Shown here one piece after another: positions 6,482-14,307 of a stretch of 24,046 nt of DNA (position 1 is the stretch's first letter; every line of letters starts with the position of its first letter). The notes under the pieces were generated by a model. It was not told where the DNA came from. It searched no databases and saw only the letters and a program-made list of their open reading frames with translations. A program made the position numbers and the translations under genes. The stretch comes from DASUSH01 sp036375215 (GTDB taxonomy: Bacteria; Actinomycetota; Thermoleophilia; Solirubrobacterales; 70-9): contig DASUSH010000089.1 in assembly GCA_036375215.1 (NCBI GenBank), positions 1-24,046 on the forward strand, read 5' to 3'.

Positions 6482-7210
6482 ATGGCAGCAACGGCAACCG
6501 CACCGCGCACGCGCCGGGCGCCGGCGCGCGCGCCGGGCAAGGCGCGCCCGAAGGCGCGGACACGCGGCGCCGCGACCCACAAGCCGCGCGCCCGCGCGGC
6601 CGCCAGGCCGAAGGCCCGCTCCCAGCGCCGCGGGATCACCCCGGCGGCTGGGTTCGCGATCCCCGCGGCCGCCGTCGGGCGCACCGCGGTCGCCGTCGGC
6701 GGGATCGCCGACTCCGGCCTCGTCGTGCGGCTCACCCGCAGCCGGCTCTGGATCGGCCTGGTCGGGGCCCTGCTCGTCGGGATCGTCGGGCTGAACGTCT
6801 ACTCGCTGAGCCTCAGCGCCACCGGCAGCCAGGTCGCCCAGAAGGCCGACGAGCTCGCCCTCGAGAACTCGAGCCTGCGCGCGCAGCTCACCGAGCGGCT
6901 CTCCGCGGAGGAGATCCAGCACACCGCCGGCAAGCTCGGCCTGGCCAACCCGATGCCCGACGACATCCGCTACCTGCGCGCCACCGACGCCGACGCCAAG
7001 GTCGCGGCGAAGCGCCTGTTGGGCGGCGACCTCGCGGCGGGGGCGGCGACGACCGACTCCGCCCAGGCCGCCGCGGCGGAGGCCGAGGTCGCCCCGGCGC
7101 CCGTCGAGCCCGCGCCCATCGAGCCCGTGCCGGTCGCGACCGAGCCGGCCGCGCCGGCCCCGGTCGATCCGGCCGCGACGGTGACGCCGACCGCGCCCGT
7201 CGCCCCGTAG
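6482..7210 (+). CDS. FtsL-like bitopic division protein with long basic N-tail and Pro/Ala C-tail
   Basis: Position between rsmH and ftsI and the overall architecture identify an FtsL/DivIC-type protein of 242 residues. The N-terminal ~50 residues are packed with Arg/Lys, Ala and Pro and should be cytoplasmic. One transmembrane helix lies near residues 89-107 (RLWIGLVGALLVGIVGLNVY). A short coiled coil follows near 112-142 (QVAQKADELALENSSLRAQL), ending in the KLGLANPMP motif typical of FtsL/FtsB proteins. The last ~45 residues are Pro/Ala/Val-rich and lie outside the membrane. FtsL joins FtsB and FtsQ and activates FtsW-FtsI. The ATG immediately follows the rsmH stop and has a GAGGAGGCGGG ribosome binding site. 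Usual FtsL proteins are near 100-130 residues, so both tails are extra. Confidence 0.8.
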   Translation: MAATATAPRTRRAPARAPGKARPKARTRGAATHKPRARAAARPKARSQRRGITPAAGFAIPAAAVGRTAVAVGGIADSGLVVRLTRSRLWIGLVGALLVGIVGLNVYSLSLSATGSQVAQKADELALENSSLRAQLTERLSAEEIQHTAGKLGLANPMPDDIRYLRATDADAKVAAKRLLGGDLAAGAATTDSAQAAAAEAEVAPAPVEPAPIEPVPVATEPAAPAPVDPAATVTPTAPVAP

Positions 7211-7219
7211 GGAGGACGC

Positions 7220-8860
7220 TTGCGGCGGATCGACCAGCGCGCGGGCCTCCTGTTCGCGCTTTTCCTCGCGCTCCTCGCGGTCGCGTTGGTGCGCTCGGTC
7301 TGGCTGCAGGCCGTCCGCGGCGGTGAGCTCTCCGCCGACGCGCAGTCGCAGCAGGTCGCCGAGGTCGTCGTGCCCGGCAAGCGCGGCGCGATCCTCGATC
7401 GCAACGGCTCCGAGCTCGCCGTCTCCGAGGACGCGGCGACGATCGTGGCGACGCCGTACCAGATCGACGAGCCCGCGGCGACCGCGGCGAAGCTCGCGAA
7501 GATCATCGACGTCCCCGAGAAGAAGCTCCTCGAGATCTTCTCCGACCGCGAGTCCGGGTTCGCCTACGTCGCCCGCAAGGTCGCCCTGCCGGCCGCGGAG
7601 GAGGTCGAGAAGCTCGGGATCGAGGGGATCTCGATCCTGCCCGACAGCCGCCGGTTCTACCCCGAAGGCGAGCTCGCCGGCCAGCTGATCGGCTCGGTGG
7701 GGATCGAGAACGAGGGCCTGACCGGGCTCGAGGCCTCGTTCGAGGAGCGCCTGCACGGCTCCGACGGCGAGCGCCTGCTCACCCGCGACGCGCTGGGCGA
7801 GGAGATCAGCCGCGACACGCTCGCCGCCGCCACCACCGGCGAGGACCTGCAGCTGACGATCGACGCGCCGCTCCAGGCCCACGTCGAGGACGTGCTCGCC
7901 GACGTGGGGAAGACCTACACGCCGAAGGGCGCGACCGCGATCGCGATGGATCCGGACACCTCCGAGATCCTCGCGCTCGCCAACTGGCCGCCGGTCGAGC
8001 CGACCGACATCGGCGAGGCGAGCGAGGCGGAGATCCTGAACCGCGCGACCGGGTTCACCTACGAGCCCGGCTCAACCTTCAAGGCCTTCACCGTGGCGGG
8101 CGCGCTGGACGACGGCACCGTCACCCCGGACACCACCTTCACGCTCGGCCCGACCCTCCAGGTCGCCGACCGCACGATCGAGGAGTCGCACGAGGGCGGG
8201 GGCGGCACCCTGAGCGTCGCCGACATCCTCGCTCAGTCCTCGAACGTGGGCGCGGTCACGATCGGCCTCGAGGTCGGCGCCGATCGCTACGACGACTGGA
8301 TCCGCAACTTCGGCTTCGGCTCGCCGACCGGCGTCGCGATCCCCGGCGAGGAGCAGGGGATCGTCCTCGACCGCAAGGAATACTCGGGCTCGACGATGGG
8401 CAACCTCCCGCTCGGTCAGGGCCTCTCGGTGACGCCGATGCAGATGATGGCCGCCTACGCCGCGATCGCCAACGGCGGCGTCCTGCGCCCGCCGCGGATC
8501 CTCGCCTCCGACGGCAAGCCGCCCGAGGGCGAGCGCGTGGTCTCCGAGAAGACCGCGGGCCAGGTCCGCGACATGCTGAAGGGCGTGCTCGCGCCGGGCG
8601 GCACGGCCTCGGAGGTGAGCGTGCCGGGCTACGAGCTCGCCGGCAAGACCGGGACCGCGGAGAAGGCCGTCGACGGCGGCTACTCGGAGACCGACTTCGT
8701 CGCCTCGTTCGTCGGCTTCGCCCCCGCGGACGACCCCGAGCTGCTCGTCGCGGTCGTCGTCGACGAGCCCCGTGGCAGCTACTACGGCGGCGACGTCGCC
8801 GCCCCGGCCTTCGGGGAGATCGCCCGCTTCGCCCTGCCCTACCTGGAAATCGCGCCCTAG
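7220..8860 (+). CDS. ftsI: Division-specific penicillin-binding transpeptidase (FtsI/PBP3)
   Basis: This is a class B PBP that cross-links septal peptidoglycan, 546 residues from a TTG at 7220 with GGGAGG just upstream (7210-7215). An N-terminal signal-anchor helix lies near residues 9-27. The pedestal/dimerisation domain starts with KRGAILDRNG. The transpeptidase domain carries all three motifs: STFK (Ser285 nucleophile, Lys288), SSN (340-342) and KTGT (476-479). There is no PASTA domain at the C-terminus. The neighbour FtsL-like protein and the downstream FtsW are its expected partners. The gene ends 1 nt before an inverted copy of the REP-like repeat, which separates it from murE. Confidence 0.93.
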   Translation: MRRIDQRAGLLFALFLALLAVALVRSVWLQAVRGGELSADAQSQQVAEVVVPGKRGAILDRNGSELAVSEDAATIVATPYQIDEPAATAAKLAKIIDVPEKKLLEIFSDRESGFAYVARKVALPAAEEVEKLGIEGISILPDSRRFYPEGELAGQLIGSVGIENEGLTGLEASFEERLHGSDGERLLTRDALGEEISRDTLAAATTGEDLQLTIDAPLQAHVEDVLADVGKTYTPKGATAIAMDPDTSEILALANWPPVEPTDIGEASEAEILNRATGFTYEPGSTFKAFTVAGALDDGTVTPDTTFTLGPTLQVADRTIEESHEGGGGTLSVADILAQSSNVGAVTIGLEVGADRYDDWIRNFGFGSPTGVAIPGEEQGIVLDRKEYSGSTMGNLPLGQGLSVTPMQMMAAYAAIANGGVLRPPRILASDGKPPEGERVVSEKTAGQVRDMLKGVLAPGGTASEVSVPGYELAGKTGTAEKAVDGGYSETDFVASFVGFAPADDPELLVAVVVDEPRGSYYGGDVAAPAFGEIARFALPYLEIAP

Positions 8861-8920
8861 AAAGGGGTCTGACCCCAAAGGGACAGGTCGCAGCCCTGTC
8901 CCGCTTGCGGCCTGACCCCG
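8861..8920. repeat. REP-like repeat, inverted partial copy with adjoining hairpin (copy group 2)
   Basis: Positions 8861-8889 are the reverse complement of the first 29 nt of the 40-nt unit seen at 3172-3211, with AAA instead of the flanking bases, and include the core GGGGTCTGACCCC. Its end GGGACAGG (8880-8887) pairs perfectly with CCTGTCCC (8895-8902) across a 7-nt loop, and a degenerate CCTGACCCC follows. The element occupies almost the whole ftsI-murE gap. Confidence 0.85.
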
Positions 8921-8933
8921 CCTGCCGCGTCCT

Positions 8934-8947
8934 TAAGATCAGCCTCC
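8934..8947 (+). promoter_or_regulatory. Candidate -10 for a leaderless murE transcript
   Basis: TAAGAT (8934-8939) matches TANNNT and lies 8 nt before the murE ATG at 8948. There is no ribosome binding site in this interval, so transcription may start at or next to the ATG. The only -35-like hexamer, TTGCGG at 8905-8910, is too far (23 nt spacer), so the -35 would be poor or absent. Confidence 0.4.
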
Positions 8948-10453
8948 ATGAGGCTCGACGAGCTCAGCGCCGCCGTGCCCGATGCCGAGATCCGTGGCGA
9001 CGGCTCGGTCGAAATCGAGGACCTCGCCTACGACAGCGGCCGAGTGGGCCCGGGGACGCTCTTCGTCTGCGTGCCCGGCCAGACCCGCGACGGGCACGAC
9101 TTCGCGCCGCAGGCGGTGGCGTCGGGCGCGGCCGCGCTCGTGGTCGAGAGACCGCTGGGCCTCGGCGTGCCCGAGGTCCAGGTGGACGACGCGCGGGCGG
9201 CGATGGCGCCGCTCGCGGCCCGGTTCCACGGCGACCCGACCGGCGAGCTGCGGGTCGCGGGGATCACCGGCACCAACGGCAAGACGACGACCGCGTTCCT
9301 GCTGCGCGACGTGCTCGAGGCGGCGGGGATCGGGACCGGCCTGCTCGGCACCGTGAAGCAGGTGGTCGGCGGCGCCGAGAGCGAGGTCGTCCGCACGACC
9401 CCGGAGGCGATCGACCTGCAGGCGACCTTCCGGGCGATGCTCGACGCCGGCGACCGCGCCTGCGTGATGGAGGTCTCCTCGCACGCGCTCGCACTGCGGC
9501 GGACGGCGGAGATCAGGTTCGAGGTCGCGGTGTTCACGAACCTGACCCAGGACCACCTCGACTTCCACGCCGACATGGACGACTACTTCGCCGCAAAGCG
9601 GCTGCTGTTCGCGCCGGCGGAGGGCGACCCGCCCCGGGCCTCGATCGTGAACGTCGACGACCCCTACGGTCGCCGCCTCGCCGAGGAGCTCGCCGGCGCC
9701 ACCACATTCTCCGCGGACGGCGCCGGCGACGCCGACTTCCGGGCGGCAGGCGTCTCCTTCGACGCCGCCGGCGCCCGCTTCCGCTGCCTCGCCCCGGGCG
9801 GCGAGGCCGAGGTCTCGCTGCCGCTCCCGGGCCACTTCAACGTCGCCAACGCGCTCGCCGCGATCGCAGCGGCGAGCGCGCTCGGCGTCGAGCTCGCCGA
9901 AGCCGCCGCGGCGCTCGCCGGCGCCGCTCGCGTGCCGGGCCGGCTCGAGCCGGTGGACGAGGGCCAGGCGTTCCCGGTTCTCGTCGACTACGCCCACACC
10001 CCCGACTCGCTCGACAACGTGCTGCGCGCCGCGCGCCGGCTGACGGCCGAGCGGCTGATCTGCGTCTTCGGCTGCGGCGGCGACCGCGACCGCGCCAAGC
10101 GCCCGCTGATGGGCGGGATCGGCGCCGAGCTCGCCGACGTCGCGATCGTCACCTCCGACAACCCACGCTCGGAGGACCCCGGCGCGATCATCGAGGAGAT
10201 CCTGGGCGGCATCGAGGGCGGCGCCGACGCCGCGGGCGTCGTCGTCGAGGCCGATCGCCGCGCGGCGATCCGGACCGCGCTCGAGCTCGCGGGCGACGGC
10301 GACGTGGTCGTGATCGCCGGCAAGGGCCACGAGCAGGGGCAGGAGTTCGAGGGCGGCCGCAAGATCCCCTTCGACGACCGCGACGTCGCCGGTGCGGAGC
10401 TCAGGGCCCTCGCGCCGGCCGGCGGCGCCGCGACCGGGGCGGGCGCGACGTGA
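8948..10453 (+). CDS. murE: UDP-MurNAc-L-Ala-D-Glu:meso-diaminopimelate ligase MurE
   Basis: MurE adds the third stem-peptide residue to UDP-MurNAc-dipeptide, using ATP, in the cytoplasm. The protein has 501 residues. The N-terminal substrate domain ends before the ATP loop GTNGKTTT (108-115). The central domain includes VMEVSSHAL, NLTQDHLDFH and the probable carbamylated Lys217 (AAKRLLF). The C-terminal domain holds DYAHTPDSL, GCGGDRDRAKRPLMG and the DNPR motif at residues 404-407. DNPR is the known specificity signature for meso-diaminopimelate rather than lysine, so the wall is likely of the mDAP type. The gene is first after a repeat, with no clear ribosome binding site, and its TGA overlaps the murF GTG. 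Confidence 0.95.
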   Translation: MRLDELSAAVPDAEIRGDGSVEIEDLAYDSGRVGPGTLFVCVPGQTRDGHDFAPQAVASGAAALVVERPLGLGVPEVQVDDARAAMAPLAARFHGDPTGELRVAGITGTNGKTTTAFLLRDVLEAAGIGTGLLGTVKQVVGGAESEVVRTTPEAIDLQATFRAMLDAGDRACVMEVSSHALALRRTAEIRFEVAVFTNLTQDHLDFHADMDDYFAAKRLLFAPAEGDPPRASIVNVDDPYGRRLAEELAGATTFSADGAGDADFRAAGVSFDAAGARFRCLAPGGEAEVSLPLPGHFNVANALAAIAAASALGVELAEAAAALAGAARVPGRLEPVDEGQAFPVLVDYAHTPDSLDNVLRAARRLTAERLICVFGCGGDRDRAKRPLMGGIGAELADVAIVTSDNPRSEDPGAIIEEILGGIEGGADAAGVVVEADRRAAIRTALELAGDGDVVVIAGKGHEQGQEFEGGRKIPFDDRDVAGAELRALAPAGGAATGAGAT

Positions 10454-11826
10454 TCCGGCTCGACCCGGACCGGATCGCGGCCGAGGCCGGCGCCGAGATC
10501 GCCGTCCGCGGCCCCGGCGGGCACCCGGAGCGCGGCGTCGTCGACTCGCGCGAGGTCCGCGCGGGTGACCTCTTCTTCGGCCTCGCCGGCGAGCACGCGA
10601 ACGGCGGCGAGTTCGCCGGCCGGGCCTTCCACGAGGGTGCCTGGGGCGCCGTCGTCGACCGGGGCTGGGCCGGCGCGCTCGAGCGCGCCGAGGCCCCCGG
10701 CTGGGTCTTCGCCGCGGACGACCCGCTGCGCGCCCTCCAGCGCGTCGCCCGGGCCTGGCGGCGCGAGCTCGGCTGCCCGGTGGTCGGCGTCACCGGCTCC
10801 ACGGGAAAGACCTCCGTCAAGGACATCTGCCGGGCGATCCTCCCGGGCCGGATCCACGCCAGCCCCGAGAACTACAACACCGAGGTCGGCTTGCCGCTCG
10901 CGATGCTCGACGCCGACGAGGAGACCGAGACGCTCGTGCTCGAGATGGCGATGCGCGGCCTCGGCCAGATCGCCGAGCTCTGCGAGATCGCCGAGCCCGA
11001 CGTCGCCGCGATCACGAACGTCGGCCCCGTCCACCTCGAGCTGCTCGGGACGCTCGAGGCGATCGCGGAGGCGAAGGCCGAGATCCTCGGCGGCCTCGGG
11101 CCCGACGGGCGGGCGGTCGTCCCCGCGGACGCCGAGGCCCTCGAGCCCCACCTGCACGATTCCCTGTGGGCGATCACCTTCGGCGCCGGCGGCGACGTCT
11201 TCGCCGAGTCGGCGGTGGTCGAGGGGGGCCGCACCGACGCCCTGGTCGGGACCCCGGCCGGCGAGGCGCGCTTCCTGTTCCCGTTCATCGAGGCCCACAA
11301 CCTCACCAACGCCCTCTGCGCGATCGCCATCGGGGTCGCCCTCGACGCCGATCCGGAGGACCTCGCGGCGCGCGCGCCGGGAATAGGCTTCTCGCGCCTG
11401 CGCGGGGAGACGATCGAGCTCGCCGGTGGCATCTCCCTGATCAACGACTGCTACAACGCCAACCCGATCTCGATGCGCGCGGCACTCGACCATCTCGCCC
11501 GGGTCGACGCCGGGTCGAGGCGCATCGCGATCCTCGGCGGCATGGCCGAGCTCGGCCCGGACGGCCCCGACTATCACCGTGAGATCGGCGCCCACGCCCG
11601 CGACCTGGGCATCGACGCGGTCATCGGGGTCGGCGAGCTGGCGCGCGACTACGCGCCCGACGAGTGGGCGGCAGACGCCGACGCCGGCGCTGCCCTCGCG
11701 GACCGCATCCTCGGCGACGGCGATGTGGTCCTCGTCAAGGGCTCGCGCTCGGTCGGGCTCGAGCGCCTGAGCGACGGGCTCGCCGCCCGCCGCGCGCCCG
11801 ACGGGCCGGAGGGGGAGGGCGCGTGA
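10450..11826 (+). CDS. murF: UDP-MurNAc-tripeptide:D-Ala-D-Ala ligase MurF
   Basis: MurF attaches D-Ala-D-Ala to complete the UDP-MurNAc-pentapeptide. It is 458 residues from GTG 10450, which overlaps the murE stop by 4 nt (GTGA). The N-terminal domain has the VVDSREVRAGDLFFGLAGEHANG segment common to MurE/MurF. The ATP loop is GVTGSTGKTS with Lys120. The central domain shows YNTEVGLPLAML, LEMAMRGLGQIAEL and ITNVGPVHLELLG; the C-terminal domain has NDCYNANPISMRAAL and ILGGMAELG. These MurF-specific blocks distinguish it from MurC, D and E. The upstream part of the long open frame (from 8905) is antiphase to murE and not real. Confidence 0.95.
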   Translation: MIRLDPDRIAAEAGAEIAVRGPGGHPERGVVDSREVRAGDLFFGLAGEHANGGEFAGRAFHEGAWGAVVDRGWAGALERAEAPGWVFAADDPLRALQRVARAWRRELGCPVVGVTGSTGKTSVKDICRAILPGRIHASPENYNTEVGLPLAMLDADEETETLVLEMAMRGLGQIAELCEIAEPDVAAITNVGPVHLELLGTLEAIAEAKAEILGGLGPDGRAVVPADAEALEPHLHDSLWAITFGAGGDVFAESAVVEGGRTDALVGTPAGEARFLFPFIEAHNLTNALCAIAIGVALDADPEDLAARAPGIGFSRLRGETIELAGGISLINDCYNANPISMRAALDHLARVDAGSRRIAILGGMAELGPDGPDYHREIGAHARDLGIDAVIGVGELARDYAPDEWAADADAGAALADRILGDGDVVLVKGSRSVGLERLSDGLAARRAPDGPEGEGA

Positions 11827-12839
11827 CCGAGACTGTCGCGCAGCTCGGCGACTTCGTCTCGCAGTCGATCGACCGCGGCGAGGTCCTGATCGCCGGCATG
11901 GCGGCGATGCTGATCACGATCTTCCTCGGGCCGAAGTTCATCGACTACCTGCGCCTCAAGGAGTTCGGGCAGCACATCCGCGAGGAGGGGCCCGAGGAGC
12001 ACCACGCGAAGGCGGGGACGCCCACGATGGGCGGGCTGATCATCTTCGTCGCGATCTCGATCCCCTATCTGGTCCTCTCGGACCGCGACACGCAGAGCCT
12101 CGCGGTCTTCGGCGTCGGGATGGGCTGCGCGGCGATCGGCTTCGCCGACGACTGGATCAAGATCGTGAAGCGGCGCTCGCTCGGGCTCTCGGCGCGCTGG
12201 AAGCTCCTCGCCCAGATCGGGCTGGCCGTCGGGCTCTGGTACGTCGCGCTCGAGGCGGTCGGCCTCGACCCGACGCTCGAGTCGCGGATCCTCGAGACCG
12301 ACATCTACATCGGCCCGGTCCTCTACCTGGTCATCACCTTCCTGGTGATCGCCGGCGCCTCGAACGGCGTCAACCTCACCGACGGGCTCGACGGCCTCGC
12401 CGCGGGGTCGGGCGCGATCGTCCTGCTCGCCTACACCGCGATCACGATCACCAGCGGCCAGGACGGCCTCGCCGTGCTCGCCGCCTGCTTCGTCGGCGCC
12501 TCGGTCGGCTTCCTGTGGTTCAACGCCTTCCCCGCGTCCATATTCATGGGGGACACCGGGTCGCTCGGCCTCGGCGGAGCGATCGGCGCCTTCGCGGTGA
12601 TGACCCAGACCGAGCTGCTCCTCGTGATCCTGGGCGGGATCTTCGTGATCGAGGCGCTCTCGGTGGCGATCCAGGTGATCGCCTTCAAGGTCTCGCGCCG
12701 CCGCATCTTCCTGATGGCCCCGATCCACCACCATTTCGAGCTCCTCGCCTGGTCGGAGACGAAGATCATGCTGCGCTTCTGGATCATCGCCGCGGTCTGC
12801 GGCGGGATCGGCTACACGCTCTACCAGAACTCGCTCTGA
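11823..12839 (+). CDS. mraY: Phospho-MurNAc-pentapeptide transferase MraY
   Basis: This integral membrane enzyme transfers phospho-MurNAc-pentapeptide to undecaprenyl phosphate, making lipid I. It is 338 residues from GTG 11823, overlapping the murF stop by 4 nt. About ten hydrophobic segments are visible. Catalytic landmarks are the KAGTPTMGG segment, the aspartate pair in FADDWIK (Asp109-Asp110), NLTDGLDGLA (Asp187 region), FMGDTGSLGLGG (Asp244) and the MAPIHHHFE loop (His302-304). All are conserved in MraY and bind Mg2+ or substrate. After the stop comes a 12-nt palindrome (CCGCGATCGCGG, 12845-12856) and then two REP-like units, so the coupled run murE-murF-mraY ends here. Confidence 0.95.
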   Translation: MTETVAQLGDFVSQSIDRGEVLIAGMAAMLITIFLGPKFIDYLRLKEFGQHIREEGPEEHHAKAGTPTMGGLIIFVAISIPYLVLSDRDTQSLAVFGVGMGCAAIGFADDWIKIVKRRSLGLSARWKLLAQIGLAVGLWYVALEAVGLDPTLESRILETDIYIGPVLYLVITFLVIAGASNGVNLTDGLDGLAAGSGAIVLLAYTAITITSGQDGLAVLAACFVGASVGFLWFNAFPASIFMGDTGSLGLGGAIGAFAVMTQTELLLVILGGIFVIEALSVAIQVIAFKVSRRRIFLMAPIHHHFELLAWSETKIMLRFWIIAAVCGGIGYTLYQNSL

Positions 12840-12900
12840 GAACGCCGCGATCGCGGGGCCCGGGGGCCGGCAAGACCAGCTGCGGCGGCGGGGAGGGACC

Positions 12901-12980
12901 GACCTGTCCCTTTGGGGTCAGACCCCTCGGGTGGCAGGTCGACCTGTCCCTTTGGGGTCAGACCCCTTGGGTGGCAGGTC
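12901..12980. repeat. REP-like repeat, two tandem full units (copy group 3)
   Basis: Two 40-nt units lie head to tail with no spacer: 12901-12940 is identical to 3172-3211, and 12941-12980 differs by one base (T for C after the core). Each begins GACCTG, holds GGGGTCAGACCCC and ends CAGGTC. They fill the mraY-murD gap, ending about 30 nt before the murD start. Confidence 0.92.
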
Positions 12981-13001
12981 CGGCCCCCGTGTGGCCGAAC
13001 C

Positions 13002-13014
13002 TATTGGTGTGCCC
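13002..13014 (+). promoter_or_regulatory. Weak candidate -10 for a leaderless murD transcript
   Basis: TATTGG (13002-13007) lies 7 nt before GTG 13015, the same geometry as upstream of murE, gcvT and the DUF3137-like gene, but the hexamer itself fits TANNNT poorly. No ribosome binding site is visible before the murD start. Confidence 0.25.
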
Positions 13015-14307
13015 GTGAAGCCCCGCCCGCCCCTGCCCGACGGCCCCTTCCTGGTCGTCGGCCTCGCCCGCTCGGGCGGCGCGATCGCGCGGGCGCTCGC
13101 CGAGCGCGGGGAGGAGGTCGTCGGGGTCGACCGCGGAAGTCCTCCCGGGGCGGCAGGGCTGGAGGGTGCGGGCGTCGAAATACATACGGATGCGGATGGA
13201 TCCGAGCTGCTTGCACGCGTGAGTACGGTGGTAAAGAGCCCCGGCGTGCCCGCCGAGGCGCCGGTGGTCGCCGCCGCGCGCGAGCGCGGGATGCCGGTGA
13301 TCGGCGAGCTCGAGGCCGCCTGGCGGATGGTCCCGAACCCGTTCGTCGCCGTCACCGGCACGAACGGGAAGACGACCGTCACCGAGCTCGCCGGCCACAT
13401 CTGGCGCACCGCCGGGAAGCCGGTCGTCGTCGCCGGCAACGTCGGCACGCCGCTCGCATCCTTTGCCGGCGGGATCGACCCCGACGCGACCGTGGTCTGC
13501 GAATGCTCGAGCTTCCAGCTCGAGGACACGGAGGCGTTCGCGCCCGAGTGCGCGGTCTTACTGAACATCACCCCCGACCACCTCGACCGCCACGGGACCC
13601 TCGAGGCCTACCTCGACGCGAAGCTGCGGATCTTCGCCAACCAGGGCACCGGCGACGTCGCGGTCCACCCCGACCTCTCCGCCTACGTCGGCGAGATCCC
13701 CGGCGACGCGCGCGGCGTGCCGCTCGAGCGCGTCGACCTGCCGGTCGAGCCCGCGGAGCTCGGCCTGCTCGGCGCCCACAACGTCGCCAACGCCCGCGCC
13801 GCCGCCGCGGCCGCGGCGGCGATGGGGATCGAGGAGGAGGCGATCGCCGAGGGCCTGCGCACCTTCGAGGGCGTCCCGCACCGGCTGGAGCGGATCGCCG
13901 AGATCGACGGCGTCCTCTACGTGAACGACTCGAAGGCGACCAACGTTGCGGCCGCGGCGGCCGCGCTGCGCGCGTTCCCGGACCGCGGCGTCCGGGTGAT
14001 CCTCGGGGGCTCGCTGAAGGGCGGCGACTTCACGGGGCTGGAGGTTCCGATCGCGGAGCGCGGGGTCGGCGTCTACCTGATCGGCGAGGCGGCACCCCGG
14101 CTCGCCGAGGACCTCGAGAACGTCCACGGCGCCGAGATCGTCCTGGTCCTCAGCGGGGACCTCGAGACCGCGGTCGGCGACGCGACGCGCGACGCCGACG
14201 CGGGCGACGTCGTCCTGCTCGCCCCGGCCTGCGCCAGCTTCGACGCCTACCGCGACTACGAGGCCCGCGGCGAGCACTTCCGCGCGCTGGTGGAGGCGCT
14301 GAGGTGA
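13015..14307 (+). CDS. murD: UDP-MurNAc-L-Ala:D-Glu ligase MurD
   Basis: MurD adds D-glutamate to UDP-MurNAc-L-Ala. It has 430 residues from GTG 13015; GTG 13009, two codons earlier, is possible. The N-terminal Rossmann-like domain starts FLVVGLARSGGAIARAL. The ATP loop GTNGKTTV follows (Lys119), then GNVGTPLAS, CSSFQLED, NITPDHLDRHG, LGAHNVANARAA and NDSKATN, which are MurD landmarks. The open frame extends upstream through the repeat array, but those residues are translated repeat. A patch at 13174-13239 is visibly less GC-rich with rare codons (ATA, GTA, GGA), and a TTA codon occurs at 13558. The stop overlaps the ftsW GTG by 4 nt. Confidence 0.94.
   Translation: MKPRPPLPDGPFLVVGLARSGGAIARALAERGEEVVGVDRGSPPGAAGLEGAGVEIHTDADGSELLARVSTVVKSPGVPAEAPVVAAARERGMPVIGELEAAWRMVPNPFVAVTGTNGKTTVTELAGHIWRTAGKPVVVAGNVGTPLASFAGGIDPDATVVCECSSFQLEDTEAFAPECAVLLNITPDHLDRHGTLEAYLDAKLRIFANQGTGDVAVHPDLSAYVGEIPGDARGVPLERVDLPVEPAELGLLGAHNVANARAAAAAAAAMGIEEEAIAEGLRTFEGVPHRLERIAEIDGVLYVNDSKATNVAAAAAALRAFPDRGVRVILGGSLKGGDFTGLEVPIAERGVGVYLIGEAAPRLAEDLENVHGAEIVLVLSGDLETAVGDATRDADAGDVVLLAPACASFDAYRDYEARGEHFRALVEALR

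Noticed and set aside
5180..7882. A 900-residue open frame on the minus strand, antisense to mraZ, rsmH, ftsL and ftsI
   Set aside because: It is a by-product of GC-rich codon use; its composition (Arg, Gly, Asp, Val) is low in information and the plus strand holds clear family genes.
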